Program-made: the position numbers and the translations under genes
Notes under the pieces: generated by a model
What the model was told of the DNA's origin: nothing
Seen by the model: the letters and a program-made list of their open reading frames with translations, nothing else
The model's database searches: none
DNA from: Kiritimatiellia bacterium
Lineage (GTDB): Bacteria; Verrucomicrobiota; Kiritimatiellia; RFP12; UBA1067
Assembly: GCA_017459225.1 (NCBI GenBank)
Contig: JAFUDL010000137.1
Location: 1 to 37,790 of the forward strand
Length of the DNA: 37,790 nucleotides
Reading direction: 5' to 3'
In this document: one piece after another, positions 25,061-34,618 of the stretch
Numbering within the stretch: position 1 is the stretch's first letter
How the letters are laid out: every line of letters begins with the position of its first letter

Positions 25061-27180
25061 TCGGCCACGACGTATCCCTTGGACTTTGCAGGCAGCAGCT
25101 TGAGCGTGGCGCCGGGCGCGAGATCGAACTCGCCGAGTTTCCTCCATGTGCCGTCGGCAATGGCCTGGTCGATTGTGAACGTCTTCACGCGCCCTCCGCT
25201 CGTCAGCTCGCACACCGTCTTGGAGCCGGGTTTCGCCCCCCAGCTGAACGGAACGCGCCCCATCAGCGCGTAGCGTCCCTCCTTGTCCACCGGCAGCGGA
25301 TAGACGGCTGGCTCGGCTTTCTTGCCAGGGAAATGGGCATACTCGCCCACCTGGTCGCCGTAGTGGACATGGCGCTTCTGCCAGCCTTTTCCGAACTTCA
25401 CGCCTTCCGACTCGTCATCCACAATGCGCCAGTCCGCGAGCTTCGGGTCTGGCACCCCCGGGAACTCGCCGCCCAGACGTCCCTGAAGCTTCCGTATGTG
25501 GCCGTGGGCGTATATGCCGCGCGGCGTTTCGCCGAGCTCGCGGCACATCGCAGCCGCCTCGCCTGCAGCGACGCCGAGCTGCGCGAGAGTGTTCATCACG
25601 CGCGGTCCGCCAAGGCCCACGTGCGTGCAGCTGAAGCAGCGTCCGACCATGAAGAGGTTCGCCACGTTGCGCGAATAGATGCTGCGGTATGGAATCCAGT
25701 AGCGTCCGTACGTTTCGCCGTGGTCTGTCGTGCCGTGGCATGTGGTGAGGAAGTCGACGCCGGGCTTGTAGTTGTCGAAGTGGAGGTCGATGCCCCACGA
25801 ACCGGAGGCGATGGCGTCGGCAAACGGACGGCGGCTCGTGACGTCCTTCTCGGAGTACACCCAGTCTCCGAGCAGGCGGCGCGACTCGCGCTTGCCAAGC
25901 AGGAATGGACAGAGGTTCAGCGCGTGGTTCGTGTTCTTCGGACGCCTCTTCGCGAGCGAGAACGCGCCGTATGTCGCGAGCAGCAGCCTGTCGCGTATCG
26001 CCTCTCCCTCTGCGATCATGTCGCGGTGGATGCCATACTCCCAGTTCCACCATCCGTTCACCGCCTCAACGCCCTGCGCGTGCGGCTCGGCCCAGGGAGC
26101 GGAGAAATCCATCGGCGCATTCGCGACCACGCTCGTCCACATGAGCGACGCGCCAAGGGTGTCGCCATCCGCCTTCTCGGGAGCAAGCGACTCGCCGTAC
26201 TCGCTCTTTGCCTCGCGGCCCATTCGCCAGTCCGCGCCCGCCCAGTAGCCAACCCATCCGTCGCCCGTCGCGTCGCAGAAGAGCGGCGCCTCGAAGCGCA
26301 CCACGCGGTTGCGCTTCAGGTCGAGCGCCTTCACCGCCGCAATCGTGCCGTCCGCATGCTTCTCCACGCCGAAGGCGCGCGTGTTCACGCGCAGCGCGAT
26401 GTTCGTCTCGTCCGCCACGACGCGCATGCGCCGCGCGTCGCACAGGGCGAGGTTGGCGTCGCTGTTCGTGAAGCGTCCGCGCAGCTCGCGCACGAGATCG
26501 TAGCGCGCCTCGCCGCCGCTCCACACGCGGATTTCGGAAGATGCGTTGCCGCCGAGCATCGGACGGTCCTGCACAAGCGCCACCTTGATTCCCATTCGCG
26601 CCGCCGCCACGGCCGCGCACGTTCCCGGCAGACCTCCGCCCACCACAACGAAGTCGGCCCTCACAGTCTCCGCCACAGGTTGCGTCTCCGGTGAGAGCGC
26701 TCCCTTCGGCGGCGTGGCTTCCTGCGTCAGCACCACGCCCGCACAGCGTCCGTCGAAGCCGTCGAGGTCCGTCAGGCGCACCTCGACCTCGCCCTTCTCA
26801 AGGCGCACTGCGCCGCCGCTCTCCCAATTCCATTCCGGCGCGCTCCAGCCGAACACCGTCGGCAGCGTCTTTCCGCCAAGCGAAACATTGAAGGCGCCCG
26901 CGCCGTCAACCCATTTGCGCGTGCGCACCCATACGCGCCATTCGCCGGACTCCGGCACGTCCACGCGCGCGGTCGCGTCCATCACGCGCACGCCCAGGCC
27001 ATGCGCGAGCAGGTAGGGCGAGCCCATCACGTCCATAAACTGCGGGTCGAGCGACCATCCGCCAGGCTCGAAGCACTGCGGATGCACATCCACGCGCGCC
27101 GCCGCGCAGACTTGAAGCATCATGCCTGCCGCAACCACCGCGCATAAGACAACCTTCAGCAAATCTCTCGTCACGAGCAT
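25021..27180 (-). CDS. exported FAD-dependent oxidoreductase (FAD_oxidored family)
   Basis: This 719-residue exported flavoprotein starts at ATG 27180, with AAGGA 7 nt upstream; ATG 27219 or 27204 is possible. Residues 1-27 are the signal peptide. About 30-160 is a beta-sandwich (GEWRVWVRTRKWV, GGAVRLEKGEVEVRL). The FAD-binding motif VVVGGGLPGTCAAVAAARMG is at about 177, followed by GGNASSEIRVWSG and CDATGDGWVGYWAG. The FAD domain ends near RVMNTLAQLGVAAGEAAAMC. The C-terminal 100 residues are golvesin-like (KTFTIDQAIADGTWRKLGEF, GYVVADGF). Homologues are widespread next to glycan-degradation genes, but the substrate is not known. The last seven residues (PVHRHGR) look like read-through past the normal end into the neighbouring remnant. 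It starts 2 to 41 bp after the LamG-type gene stop and is cotranscribed with it. Confidence 0.88.
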   Translation of the reverse strand: MLVTRDLLKVVLCAVVAAGMMLQVCAAARVDVHPQCFEPGGWSLDPQFMDVMGSPYLLAHGLGVRVMDATARVDVPESGEWRVWVRTRKWVDGAGAFNVSLGGKTLPTVFGWSAPEWNWESGGAVRLEKGEVEVRLTDLDGFDGRCAGVVLTQEATPPKGALSPETQPVAETVRADFVVVGGGLPGTCAAVAAARMGIKVALVQDRPMLGGNASSEIRVWSGGEARYDLVRELRGRFTNSDANLALCDARRMRVVADETNIALRVNTRAFGVEKHADGTIAAVKALDLKRNRVVRFEAPLFCDATGDGWVGYWAGADWRMGREAKSEYGESLAPEKADGDTLGASLMWTSVVANAPMDFSAPWAEPHAQGVEAVNGWWNWEYGIHRDMIAEGEAIRDRLLLATYGAFSLAKRRPKNTNHALNLCPFLLGKRESRRLLGDWVYSEKDVTSRRPFADAIASGSWGIDLHFDNYKPGVDFLTTCHGTTDHGETYGRYWIPYRSIYSRNVANLFMVGRCFSCTHVGLGGPRVMNTLAQLGVAAGEAAAMCRELGETPRGIYAHGHIRKLQGRLGGEFPGVPDPKLADWRIVDDESEGVKFGKGWQKRHVHYGDQVGEYAHFPGKKAEPAVYPLPVDKEGRYALMGRVPFSWGAKPGSKTVCELTSGGRVKTFTIDQAIADGTWRKLGEFDLAPGATLKLLPAKSKGYVVADGFAVAPVHRHGR

Positions 27181-27221
27181 CTTGACATCCTTGATCTTGT
27201 TCATAAGTTGCAGACCCATCG

Positions 27222-30200
27222 CTACTTCACGATGATCATGAAGCCAGAGGGGTGATAGTAGAGTCCGTCGTCCTTAACTTCAACGTAGAAGTTGCGCTCT
27301 CCGACGGCGCGCTTGAACTTGACTGTGCCGATGTTCTCTGGAGGCGTAGTCCAGCTTACGAGCGGGTCGCCATTACTAAGCGGACGCTCGCCCACCTTCA
27401 CGTAAACCGTCGCGTTCTCGGCGAACTTGAGCGGGAAGCTGGAACATTCGGGCGAGACGGACGGCAACGCAACTTCCATCGCCGAAAGGTCGAGCGTGGA
27501 GCCGTCCTCCATCGTGAGTCCGCGATAGGTCGTTGAATGAGGCGTGAACACGCCCCAGACATGCAGTCCATCGTTTCCTTCGTTCGTCTCTTTCGTATCG
27601 TGCGAATCGTAGTTCAGCAGATCGATCCTCGTCGTTCCACCGATGGGGAGGAACCGACCACTGTTCCTCCACGTCACATTGTTCGTGGCCACAACAGAAT
27701 ATCTTGGTATGATCGTCGAGTAGCCATTGTATCCGTTGACGACCATCGTGCCGTTTTCAACGTCTGCGCTGATGATGTCAAAATAAGCACTGTCACTGCC
27801 AGCGTCGCCAAGATCGAACGTGAGCGTGTGGCCTCCAAGGTCGATCGCCGTGCGCGACCTTCCATTGCACACGCCGTATCTGCACTTCGCCGGAATGCTG
27901 ACCGTAGAATTGGCCGTAAGCGTCAGGCTTGCGATTCCCACATGTCCTGCATACCCTTCATTGTCATGAAAACTATATGCGTACAAGGCGCTGCTGGCGA
28001 GCGTGCCGCCGGCAAGGACAAAATCAAAAACGCCGAAGTTCATCTTGCCGCACATGTCAAGCGTCGCACCTTCCCCGACCGTCACCGTGCCAGACGGACC
28101 AATGATGCCGGCATCGCCATTCGCGCCCACCGCGAATACGCCGTTTGAAATCGCGGTACCGCCGGAGTAGGTCTGACCGGACTTCGCGGCGACGAACCCG
28201 CCCTCGCCCGTTTTTACAAGTATGAGGTTCCCGCGAAGCGAAATGAAGTCATTCGTGACGACTGCGTCTGCAGGGACATCAATCGTCAACGCTCCTGTCG
28301 TCGCGGCAACGGAGTTCGTCACGGTGAACGCAAGGCCGGAATCGCGCATCGCCGCTGGAAGAATGAAGGAATGGCCCGCAAGGTCTATCGTGGCTTCGTG
28401 GAAGACCAATCCGTCAAAACCAGCGATAGTTTCACCGTCCGACATAACTGTGAAGGAGAAGATTCTGTATCCGCCCGCCGTCCAGCCGTTGGCCGCACGG
28501 TCTGCAACGACCGCCGCGATTTCTGCAGATGATCCGAGGATAACCGCCATCGTGGCATCTGGCAAGGAAACGGACGGATTGGCAATTTCCTGCCTTTCGG
28601 AATTGTAGAAACGCCATGAGTACGATCCAGCGCCTGCGTTGACCATCCGTGCATACGCCAGGTCGTTAGGATTACGCGTGTCGGAACAGGGCGCGGATGT
28701 CATAAACACATCCATGCCGTAGCGCTGCGAGACCCTCGGGCCGACGGCGAACGTGCCGTGGTTCGCCATCAGAGCGTCCGTCACCTTGTCGTAGAGATAC
28801 GCCGTGCCGTCCTTGACGACGGGTATCATGTCGCGTCTCGCCTCACCCGACCACAAACAAAGTCTGAGCCAGTAGAGCCAGCAGTTCGCAGGATTGGTCA
28901 TACTGCCGTTGTTGTTCATTGCGAAGAGATAAAGTCTACTGCCGGGGGTGAAATAGCCGCCGTTCTCGATCAATCCGGACGTCGCGCCGTTTATCGCGCC
29001 CTTCACGCCAAATATGCGCGTCTTGTAGTCTGCGGCCAACTCATAATCGCTGTTGAGCGTGAACGTGCCGGACGCAGCCGAGTACGCGGTGTTGCGATCG
29101 AAGCGGAACGCGCCACCGGTCGTCGCCAGGCAGGAAAACGTCTGACTGTTGTACAATTTTCGTGCGGACCAGATGCCTCCATTGTTCTTGGCCCTGATAT
29201 TCAATCCCGCGGCGACGGAATCGGTGGAGTTCGGCACAATGCCGGTGTCGATGTACTTCACATTGGCGGTAGTGCCGTCAGCGACGATGTATTCTGCCTG
29301 ATAGTCAAACGGCGTGTTCTTTTCCGTCGCATGCGCCAACACGAAGCGCATGGTCTTGTAGGTATATGCGTCGCTCCCGCCGGCGAGTTCGTTCATGTAA
29401 AATGTCGCGCTCGTTGCGCCTGCGGAGACATTCGCGACCTTTGCATAGTGCCCCCATCCGTTCGGCGAGAACGCACCCGCATCCGTGTCCGTCGAATAGA
29501 CCGCCCAAACGTCCGCATCTGCGTCTAACTGCGGGAACGAGAGCGTGACGCCGCCGGTAGAGTAGTTCACTTCGGCCGACAGCGTGCCGAAGCGGCACGT
29601 CTGCGAAGAGGCGACGGCAACGGAAAGTTCAGGTCCGGCGATGAACGCTCCGCCCGCCTTGCCCTTGCGCGGCAGCACATTGCCGCTCACCCTGTCGTAC
29701 ATGCACGGCGAGCCGCCAACGATGACAGGGATGATGTCAAGGTCTAGATTGCCGGTGACGGTGTTGGTCAGCTTGAACCAGTACATTCTTCCCTTGAATG
29801 GGAAAGCCGAGTCCATGTCGTCGGGCACGGTGTAGGCATGCTTGTGACTGGTGAAGAGCGTAAGCTTTCCGCCTGCCGTGTAGGCATCTGCCGAATCCGT
29901 GATCAAATCGCTAGCCGCCAAAAGATTAGTGGTGACGGCACCAGACGATTTGGAATAGTCAATGAAGAGCGTATAGCATGTCAACGTTGGGACTGGAAGA
30001 GTATTTGACTGCTGTCCGAGGCTGTCCTTCCTGTCAATGCGAAGATTGCCATCTATCATGATTCCCATGAAGGAGGACGTCATGTCCTCGCTGCGCGCGC
30101 AGTAGAAGGTCTCATAGCGACTAGTTCCGTTCCCCTTGTCATCAAGGTACACCTTTGTCTCCACACTGTTGGCGGAGGAAGGCACGAACTGCGTGTTGAT

Positions 30201-30572
30201 CCAGGATTTGCCGTCGCCCTGAATGTACTCCAGCTCGGCGTCGTAGGGCGAGTCGCCCACGAAGAAGCGGTAATAGACGCCCGTCGTGATTTCGGGTGGG
30301 AGCGTGTACGTCATCGCCGCCGCGTCCGTCGCGATCGTACCGATATTCACGTAGCTAGGCCACTTGCGGAAGTGTCCGCCGCAGTCAACGGAGCCATAGG
30401 CGAGATAAACGTTCTCGGCGACGCCCGATGTCCCGCCGAACGCGAGCGACACTTCGCGCGTCGCATCATCATAAGCGACGATATTGACGGTCCTCTGCGC
30501 CACCGCCGCACTTGCCATCAGAACAGCAACCGCAAGGAGAGCAGCTTGAACCCTTACCAAAGAGTGAGACAC
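27222..30572 (-). CDS. large exported LamG and beta-strand-repeat protein
   Basis: This protein of about 1116 residues is exported and probably surface-attached. I prefer the GTG at 30572 because AAAGGAG lies 8 nt upstream; the frame opens at ATG 30608. The signal peptide is VSHSLVRVQAALLAVAVLMA then SAAVA. There are two LamG/concanavalin-like units: YIQGDGKSWINTQFVPS to YDRVSGNVLPRKG, and YIVADGTTANVKYIDTG to YDKVTDALMANHG. About 690-1040 holds beta-helix strands typical of autotransporter-associated repeats (GGTAISNGVFAVGANGDAG, GTVTVGEGATLDMCG). The end (DGLYYHPSGFMIIVK) has no visible anchor. Role is unknown; the LamG units probably bind glycan. It forms an operon with the FAD oxidoreductase. 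Confidence 0.82.
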   Translation of the reverse strand: MSHSLVRVQAALLAVAVLMASAAVAQRTVNIVAYDDATREVSLAFGGTSGVAENVYLAYGSVDCGGHFRKWPSYVNIGTIATDAAAMTYTLPPEITTGVYYRFFVGDSPYDAELEYIQGDGKSWINTQFVPSSANSVETKVYLDDKGNGTSRYETFYCARSEDMTSSFMGIMIDGNLRIDRKDSLGQQSNTLPVPTLTCYTLFIDYSKSSGAVTTNLLAASDLITDSADAYTAGGKLTLFTSHKHAYTVPDDMDSAFPFKGRMYWFKLTNTVTGNLDLDIIPVIVGGSPCMYDRVSGNVLPRKGKAGGAFIAGPELSVAVASSQTCRFGTLSAEVNYSTGGVTLSFPQLDADADVWAVYSTDTDAGAFSPNGWGHYAKVANVSAGATSATFYMNELAGGSDAYTYKTMRFVLAHATEKNTPFDYQAEYIVADGTTANVKYIDTGIVPNSTDSVAAGLNIRAKNNGGIWSARKLYNSQTFSCLATTGGAFRFDRNTAYSAASGTFTLNSDYELAADYKTRIFGVKGAINGATSGLIENGGYFTPGSRLYLFAMNNNGSMTNPANCWLYWLRLCLWSGEARRDMIPVVKDGTAYLYDKVTDALMANHGTFAVGPRVSQRYGMDVFMTSAPCSDTRNPNDLAYARMVNAGAGSYSWRFYNSERQEIANPSVSLPDATMAVILGSSAEIAAVVADRAANGWTAGGYRIFSFTVMSDGETIAGFDGLVFHEATIDLAGHSFILPAAMRDSGLAFTVTNSVAATTGALTIDVPADAVVTNDFISLRGNLILVKTGEGGFVAAKSGQTYSGGTAISNGVFAVGANGDAGIIGPSGTVTVGEGATLDMCGKMNFGVFDFVLAGGTLASSALYAYSFHDNEGYAGHVGIASLTLTANSTVSIPAKCRYGVCNGRSRTAIDLGGHTLTFDLGDAGSDSAYFDIISADVENGTMVVNGYNGYSTIIPRYSVVATNNVTWRNSGRFLPIGGTTRIDLLNYDSHDTKETNEGNDGLHVWGVFTPHSTTYRGLTMEDGSTLDLSAMEVALPSVSPECSSFPLKFAENATVYVKVGERPLSNGDPLVSWTTPPENIGTVKFKRAVGERNFYVEVKDDGLYYHPSGFMIIVK

Positions 30573-30586
30573 GATGTATGCTCCTT

Positions 30587-30616
30587 TTGTCATTTTTGCA
30601 TTTGTCATTTTTGCAT
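30587..30616. repeat. 15-bp tandem duplication around a start codon
   Basis: ttgtcatttttgcat occurs twice in tandem (30587-30601, 30602-30616). On the minus strand this duplicates an ATG-ACA context upstream of the AAAGGAG/GTG start of the LamG-type gene, giving two spare in-frame ATGs. Confidence 0.92.
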
Positions 30617-30640
30617 CTCCTGTTGATTGTTGTTAGATTC

Positions 30641-30663
30641 AAAACTCTCTGCTGCATAGCAGA
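30641..30663 (-). terminator. weak hairpin with short T-run after the fusion glycosidase gene
   Basis: Minus strand: TCTGCT (30663-30658) pairs with AGCAGA (30653-30648) around a 4-nt loop. AGTTTT follows. The 6-bp stem and four Ts are marginal, so this may not terminate. Confidence 0.25.
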
Positions 30664-30672
30664 TCGAAAATC

Positions 30673-33162
30673 CTACGGTGCGAGGCACACATGCACCTTG
30701 GAAAGCGTGGGGCTGTGCGCGGCCTCGCGTCCGTCGACCTTCACGGTGAGCCCGCGCCCGCGGTGCCAGCGGATGGAAACATCGTGGCCGCGGTAGCAGA
30801 GGTTGTCAAGAATGAAGTAGTCCCACGTCGCGGGGCAGAGCGGATCGACCGAGAAGCCGTCCGCGCCCTCCGGCATGAAGCCGACGAGTCCCGAGATAAC
30901 CAGGTCGCAAAACGTCGAGTGGTTGTAGTCCTTGCCGCGCTCGCGGGGCTTCTGCTTGCGCTGAAGGAGGAGCGTGCGGGCGATCCAGTCCGCCGTGTCG
31001 GGATTCATGTTCTCATCGATCCAGGGCACCGTCGGGTCGAACCTGCGTCCGATGGGATTGGTGGGCGTGCGGTGCAGCTTGTGCGCGAATGCGTACTGCC
31101 ACATCAGGAACGTGAAGCGTTCGCTTTCGCCGGGCTTGCGCGCGCGGGAGTGGAGACCGTTGATGTATGCCGTGAGCGCGACTGAGGTTGCGAACGGCCA
31201 GCTCGGCCCGTTCCACTGGCACTCGTGCCCCTTGTAGGCGATCGTGAAGCCCTTCGCGCGGCGCTCTGGGAACGTGAGCCCGTATTGGGCGGCGAAGCCC
31301 TTTTCGTCGAAGAGCTGCTCCCAGTCGGGCGCGACGTCAAGCGGCATCCCAAAATACCACGGCGCGTAGCCGTGAAGCTCGCGCACCGCTGTCAAGGCTC
31401 CATCCCGATGACGCGTGGTGAAGAACTTGAGGTCGCCGTTCCAGCATTGCGCCATCAGCGCCTTGCGGACGCCCTCGGCTTTCGCCTCGAACTGCGCGGC
31501 TAGATCCGCCTTCCCGACACGGCGCGCGACGGCTGCAATGCTCTTCGCCTCGCTCCACATCGCCGAGTTGAAGAGCGGCTTCCATCCGCTGCCGCCGAGC
31601 GAGATCTCCGTGCCCTCGTGTCCGTCCAAGGACATGAACCCGCCCTTGCCGTCGCCGCCCATGATGAACTTGCCCCCCTGCTTCGGAACGCCCTTCTCCC
31701 AACGCGTATAGTAATTCACGGCGTCGTCGAGCAATGAGGCGGGCAGGTCGTCCAGGCCCGAGACTTCGGCAAGCTGACACGTCCCCGTGTAGAGCCAGCT
31801 TGAATAGCCCCACCGGTGGCCGGCGTCCTTGCCGGCGAGCCAGAAACGGGCATTGTCTGCAAGATACTGCGGATCACGCAGCCAGCGTCCTTCGCGGAAG
31901 TGGTGCCCCGCCGCGCACACGATCGTGTTGTCGGTGCCGCTCCAGCCCACCTTCGGCAGGAACTCCGTGATGCGCCATCCGCCGCGCGCGCCCTTGCGGA
32001 TGTGCTTGCGGAAGGTCCACCAGCGGAAATAGTAGGTGCGCTCGATCTCGCGATCGGGGCACGCGAAGAACGGGACGTTCTCCGCGAGGAACTTCTCGGC
32101 GGCGGCATTCGGGATGGCGTTCGTGACGGTCTCCTCGTCGCAGGCGTTGAAGCGGCGCACGTACGTCGAGAGAAGTTTCTTGGGATCTGGCAGCTTCTCG
32201 GGCGGCGCCTCGAGGTCGAGCCCCTCGTGCACGGCGCACCCCACGTACTCAGGGCCGCCGCTGCGGCCGTTGTACCACAGCATCCAGCGGTTGTTCTTCT
32301 CGTCGCGGAAGACGGACGGCTTGTAGCATGCGCTCGAATCCCAGGTGCCGGGATCGGGAATGACGAGCGGAGACTGGTCGATCACCTTCCAGTCTTTGAC
32401 GCCGTCAGGCGAGATCGCGCAGCCGATGTGGGCGGTGTCCAAATCGGGATAACCGATGAAGAACATCGCGTAGCGCCCGTCGGGCAGCTTGTGCACCTCG
32501 CAGCCCGCCACGCGGTCGCGATACCACGATTCGCGCGGGCCGTGCGTGAGCACCACGCCCTTCTTCACCCAGTTGACGCCGTCTTTCGATTCCGCGTAGC
32601 AGTTGCGGTCCGGCTCGTACGTGCCGCCGCCCGAATACCACATGCGCCAGACCTGGCGCTGCTCGTCCCACATCACGGTGGGGCACATCACGGACGGCTT
32701 CTCGTACGTCTCCGTCGCCTCAAGGACCGGCTCCTTCCTCACGCGCTCGAAGTGGACGCCGTCCTTCGACACCGCATAGCCGATTCGGCCCCTCCACTTT
32801 TCCTTCGCGCACTGGCCGGTGTACCACATGTGCCACACGCCGTCCTTCTTGACGGTGCAGGAGCGGTTGACGATATCCTCCCAGCCGCTCGCGGGGTTCT
32901 CGCGCAGGCAGATCTCCGGGCTTTGCGTCCACGTGAGCGCGTCGTTGCTCCTCACGAACGCGATGGACTTCCTCGGTCGCCACGAGAAGTACATCGTGTA
33001 AGGCGCGGGGCCGTTCGTGACGACGTTGATGTCGAAGCATGTGCCGAGTTTCTTGTTCCCGAGCACAGGCCCGTCGCCGTACTTCACCCACGGTCCCGCA
33101 AGCGCGACGCCCGTGGCCAGGACGAGCCCTGCCGAAATGACCAGTCTTTTTGCGTTCTTCAT
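30673..33162 (-). CDS. exported GH43/130-like propeller fused to an (alpha/alpha)6 glycosidase
   Basis: This is an 829-residue exported protein. I choose ATG 33162, which starts a clean signal peptide (MKNAKRLVISAGLVLATGVALA) and has GGA 7 nt upstream; the frame opens at 33261. Residues 25-310 form a five-bladed GH43/GH130/GH32-type propeller (VWHMWYTGQC, PTVMWDEQRQVWRMWYSGGG, SSACYKPSVFRDEKNNRWML, WYNGRSGGPEYVGCA). Residues 360-800 form an (alpha/alpha)6 barrel like MGH1/GH63-type enzymes (GYSSWLYTGTCQLAEVSGLD, SLDGHEGTEISLGGSGW, LHGYAPWYFGMPL, QWNGPSWPFATSVAL, GKDYNHSTFCDLVISGLVG). Both halves seem intact. Substrates are unknown; a glycan with two linkage types is plausible. It has its own promoter. 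Confidence 0.83.
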   Translation of the reverse strand: MKNAKRLVISAGLVLATGVALAGPWVKYGDGPVLGNKKLGTCFDINVVTNGPAPYTMYFSWRPRKSIAFVRSNDALTWTQSPEICLRENPASGWEDIVNRSCTVKKDGVWHMWYTGQCAKEKWRGRIGYAVSKDGVHFERVRKEPVLEATETYEKPSVMCPTVMWDEQRQVWRMWYSGGGTYEPDRNCYAESKDGVNWVKKGVVLTHGPRESWYRDRVAGCEVHKLPDGRYAMFFIGYPDLDTAHIGCAISPDGVKDWKVIDQSPLVIPDPGTWDSSACYKPSVFRDEKNNRWMLWYNGRSGGPEYVGCAVHEGLDLEAPPEKLPDPKKLLSTYVRRFNACDEETVTNAIPNAAAEKFLAENVPFFACPDREIERTYYFRWWTFRKHIRKGARGGWRITEFLPKVGWSGTDNTIVCAAGHHFREGRWLRDPQYLADNARFWLAGKDAGHRWGYSSWLYTGTCQLAEVSGLDDLPASLLDDAVNYYTRWEKGVPKQGGKFIMGGDGKGGFMSLDGHEGTEISLGGSGWKPLFNSAMWSEAKSIAAVARRVGKADLAAQFEAKAEGVRKALMAQCWNGDLKFFTTRHRDGALTAVRELHGYAPWYFGMPLDVAPDWEQLFDEKGFAAQYGLTFPERRAKGFTIAYKGHECQWNGPSWPFATSVALTAYINGLHSRARKPGESERFTFLMWQYAFAHKLHRTPTNPIGRRFDPTVPWIDENMNPDTADWIARTLLLQRKQKPRERGKDYNHSTFCDLVISGLVGFMPEGADGFSVDPLCPATWDYFILDNLCYRGHDVSIRWHRGRGLTVKVDGREAAHSPTLSKVHVCLAP

Positions 33163-33283
33163 CCTCAATTCCTCTGTTGTAGAATCCGCGCGACCCGTTT
33201 CCCGTGCCTTCTGCGGCTCAAGCCGAACGGCCTGAACACCCGTCGCAGAACGCTCCCGCACGCTAAACTGGCCCTGCGCATTT

Positions 33284-33312
33284 ATTATGCCAAAATCAGG
33301 GCGCTGTCACAA
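33284..33312 (-). promoter_or_regulatory. probable sigma-70 promoter of the fusion glycosidase gene
   Basis: Minus strand: TTGTGA (33312-33307), a 17-bp spacer and CATAAT (33289-33284). It implies a leader of about 115 nt before ATG 33162. Confidence 0.5.
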
Positions 33313-33410
33313 GGGCAAAATTTGAAACGTCCGGCATTGATTTCCGCGTCGCCAATAGAATCGCCCTTCTCCGTTGTGAGCCTGTCCACTATCCGGCGCT
33401 CGATTTTACG

Positions 33411-34550
33411 TCATACTTTCATAAACGCCTTCTTGCTTCTTAGCCAAAGCAGGAAAGCCCAGAGGATCAGGTAGAGACCGAGTCCGCTCACGACTTCTGC
33501 CCATGCGCCGCAGTGCTTGCTGATACCGGAAAGATAGAACTTCCAGACAACATGCAGGATTCCGGTCATGTGGAGCGAATAGGCGAGTATGGCGTTCTTC
33601 CCCACGGAATCGAAAATCTCCGCCCACCGTAGAAACTTGAGCACGTCGATGATGACATGGAAAAGGCACAGCATTGCGAACGAGTAGGCCGACGTGACGA
33701 GGATGAACGACGTGGTGGAGAGGTTCTTGATCACGGGATCGCCGAAGCAGCCAGCGAACAGCCAGCCGACAAGGCCGCACCCCGCCGCGTATGCGGCAAG
33801 CATGGCGGGCGTGTGCCACACAGGACGCTCCGCGCGATTTTTGAGAAACGCGCCGGCGATGATGCCAAAGAGCGCAAGGACTGTGGACGACGGTATCTGG
33901 AAGATCGACTGCGGCTCGGTTTTCCATCCCTTGATCATGTAGTTCGGATAAAGGGCCCTGTCCCAGTATCCGATGATGTTCCACTCCGGCGCGTAGGTGC
34001 TGGCACCGGCCGGAGCGTTGGGCGCGATGCTGAAATGCAGAAGCGCATAGTATCCCACAAGCAGAACCGCCGCCACGGAAACGAGCGCCCACTTCTTGCG
34101 CACGAACACATACAGCGTCGCGGCAAGTCCCCAGCTCAACGCCAGGAACTGAAGTACGCCCATCACCCTGAAATACGGTTTGAAGTTCAAGATGCCGTAG
34201 AACGACAGCCCGATAAGAAACAGGATGGCGGTCCGGATGAATATCTTCAACAGAATGCGCCACGTGGGGCGGCCCTTCGCCTCCTGCGATGCGAGGGAGA
34301 ACGGCCAAGTGACACCCATCATGAAAAGGAAGAGCGGCAGAATGGTGTCGTGCTGCGTTAACCCCTCCCACCGCACATGACGCATCTGCGCCGCGAGCCA
34401 GCCTTTGGGACTGCCAAACACCTCGCAAAATCCCAGGATCATCGCCGAGCCACCGGTGATGAAGAACATGTCAAAGCCCCTCAGCGCATCAAGCGACGCA
34501 AGCCGCTCCGTACGCGGAACTTCATTGGTTGCTGCTTCCTTACTCACCAT
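33411..34550 (-). CDS. DUF5009/NagX-like membrane acyltransferase
   Basis: This 379-residue polytopic membrane protein is related to heparan-alpha-glucosaminide N-acetyltransferase and NagX. That family moves an acyl group across the membrane onto amino sugars. The N-terminal marker RLASLDALRGFDMFFITGGS and the loop GLTQHDTILPLFLFMMGVTW are characteristic. About ten hydrophobic segments follow (ILLKIFIRTAILFLIGLSF, FLALSWGLAATLYVF, VSVAAVLLVGYYALL, LALFGIIAGAFL and others), ending LILWAFLLWLRSKKAFMKV. There is no cleavable signal. It starts 68 bp after the DUF3863 gene and is probably in the same operon. The acyl donor and acceptor cannot be told from sequence. Confidence 0.88.
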   Translation of the reverse strand: MVSKEAATNEVPRTERLASLDALRGFDMFFITGGSAMILGFCEVFGSPKGWLAAQMRHVRWEGLTQHDTILPLFLFMMGVTWPFSLASQEAKGRPTWRILLKIFIRTAILFLIGLSFYGILNFKPYFRVMGVLQFLALSWGLAATLYVFVRKKWALVSVAAVLLVGYYALLHFSIAPNAPAGASTYAPEWNIIGYWDRALYPNYMIKGWKTEPQSIFQIPSSTVLALFGIIAGAFLKNRAERPVWHTPAMLAAYAAGCGLVGWLFAGCFGDPVIKNLSTTSFILVTSAYSFAMLCLFHVIIDVLKFLRWAEIFDSVGKNAILAYSLHMTGILHVVWKFYLSGISKHCGAWAEVVSGLGLYLILWAFLLWLRSKKAFMKV

Positions 34551-34618
34551 TGCTGCCTAATTTTACTCCGCCGTCTAGTGGACACAAGCATTCCAGAAGA
34601 ATGATGGATGTCTGCTGG

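Noticed and set aside
33406..34428. Second minus-strand frame (340 codons) overlapping the DUF5009 gene
   Set aside because: A frame-shadow of the membrane protein, rich in His/Arg/Cys and without membrane segments.
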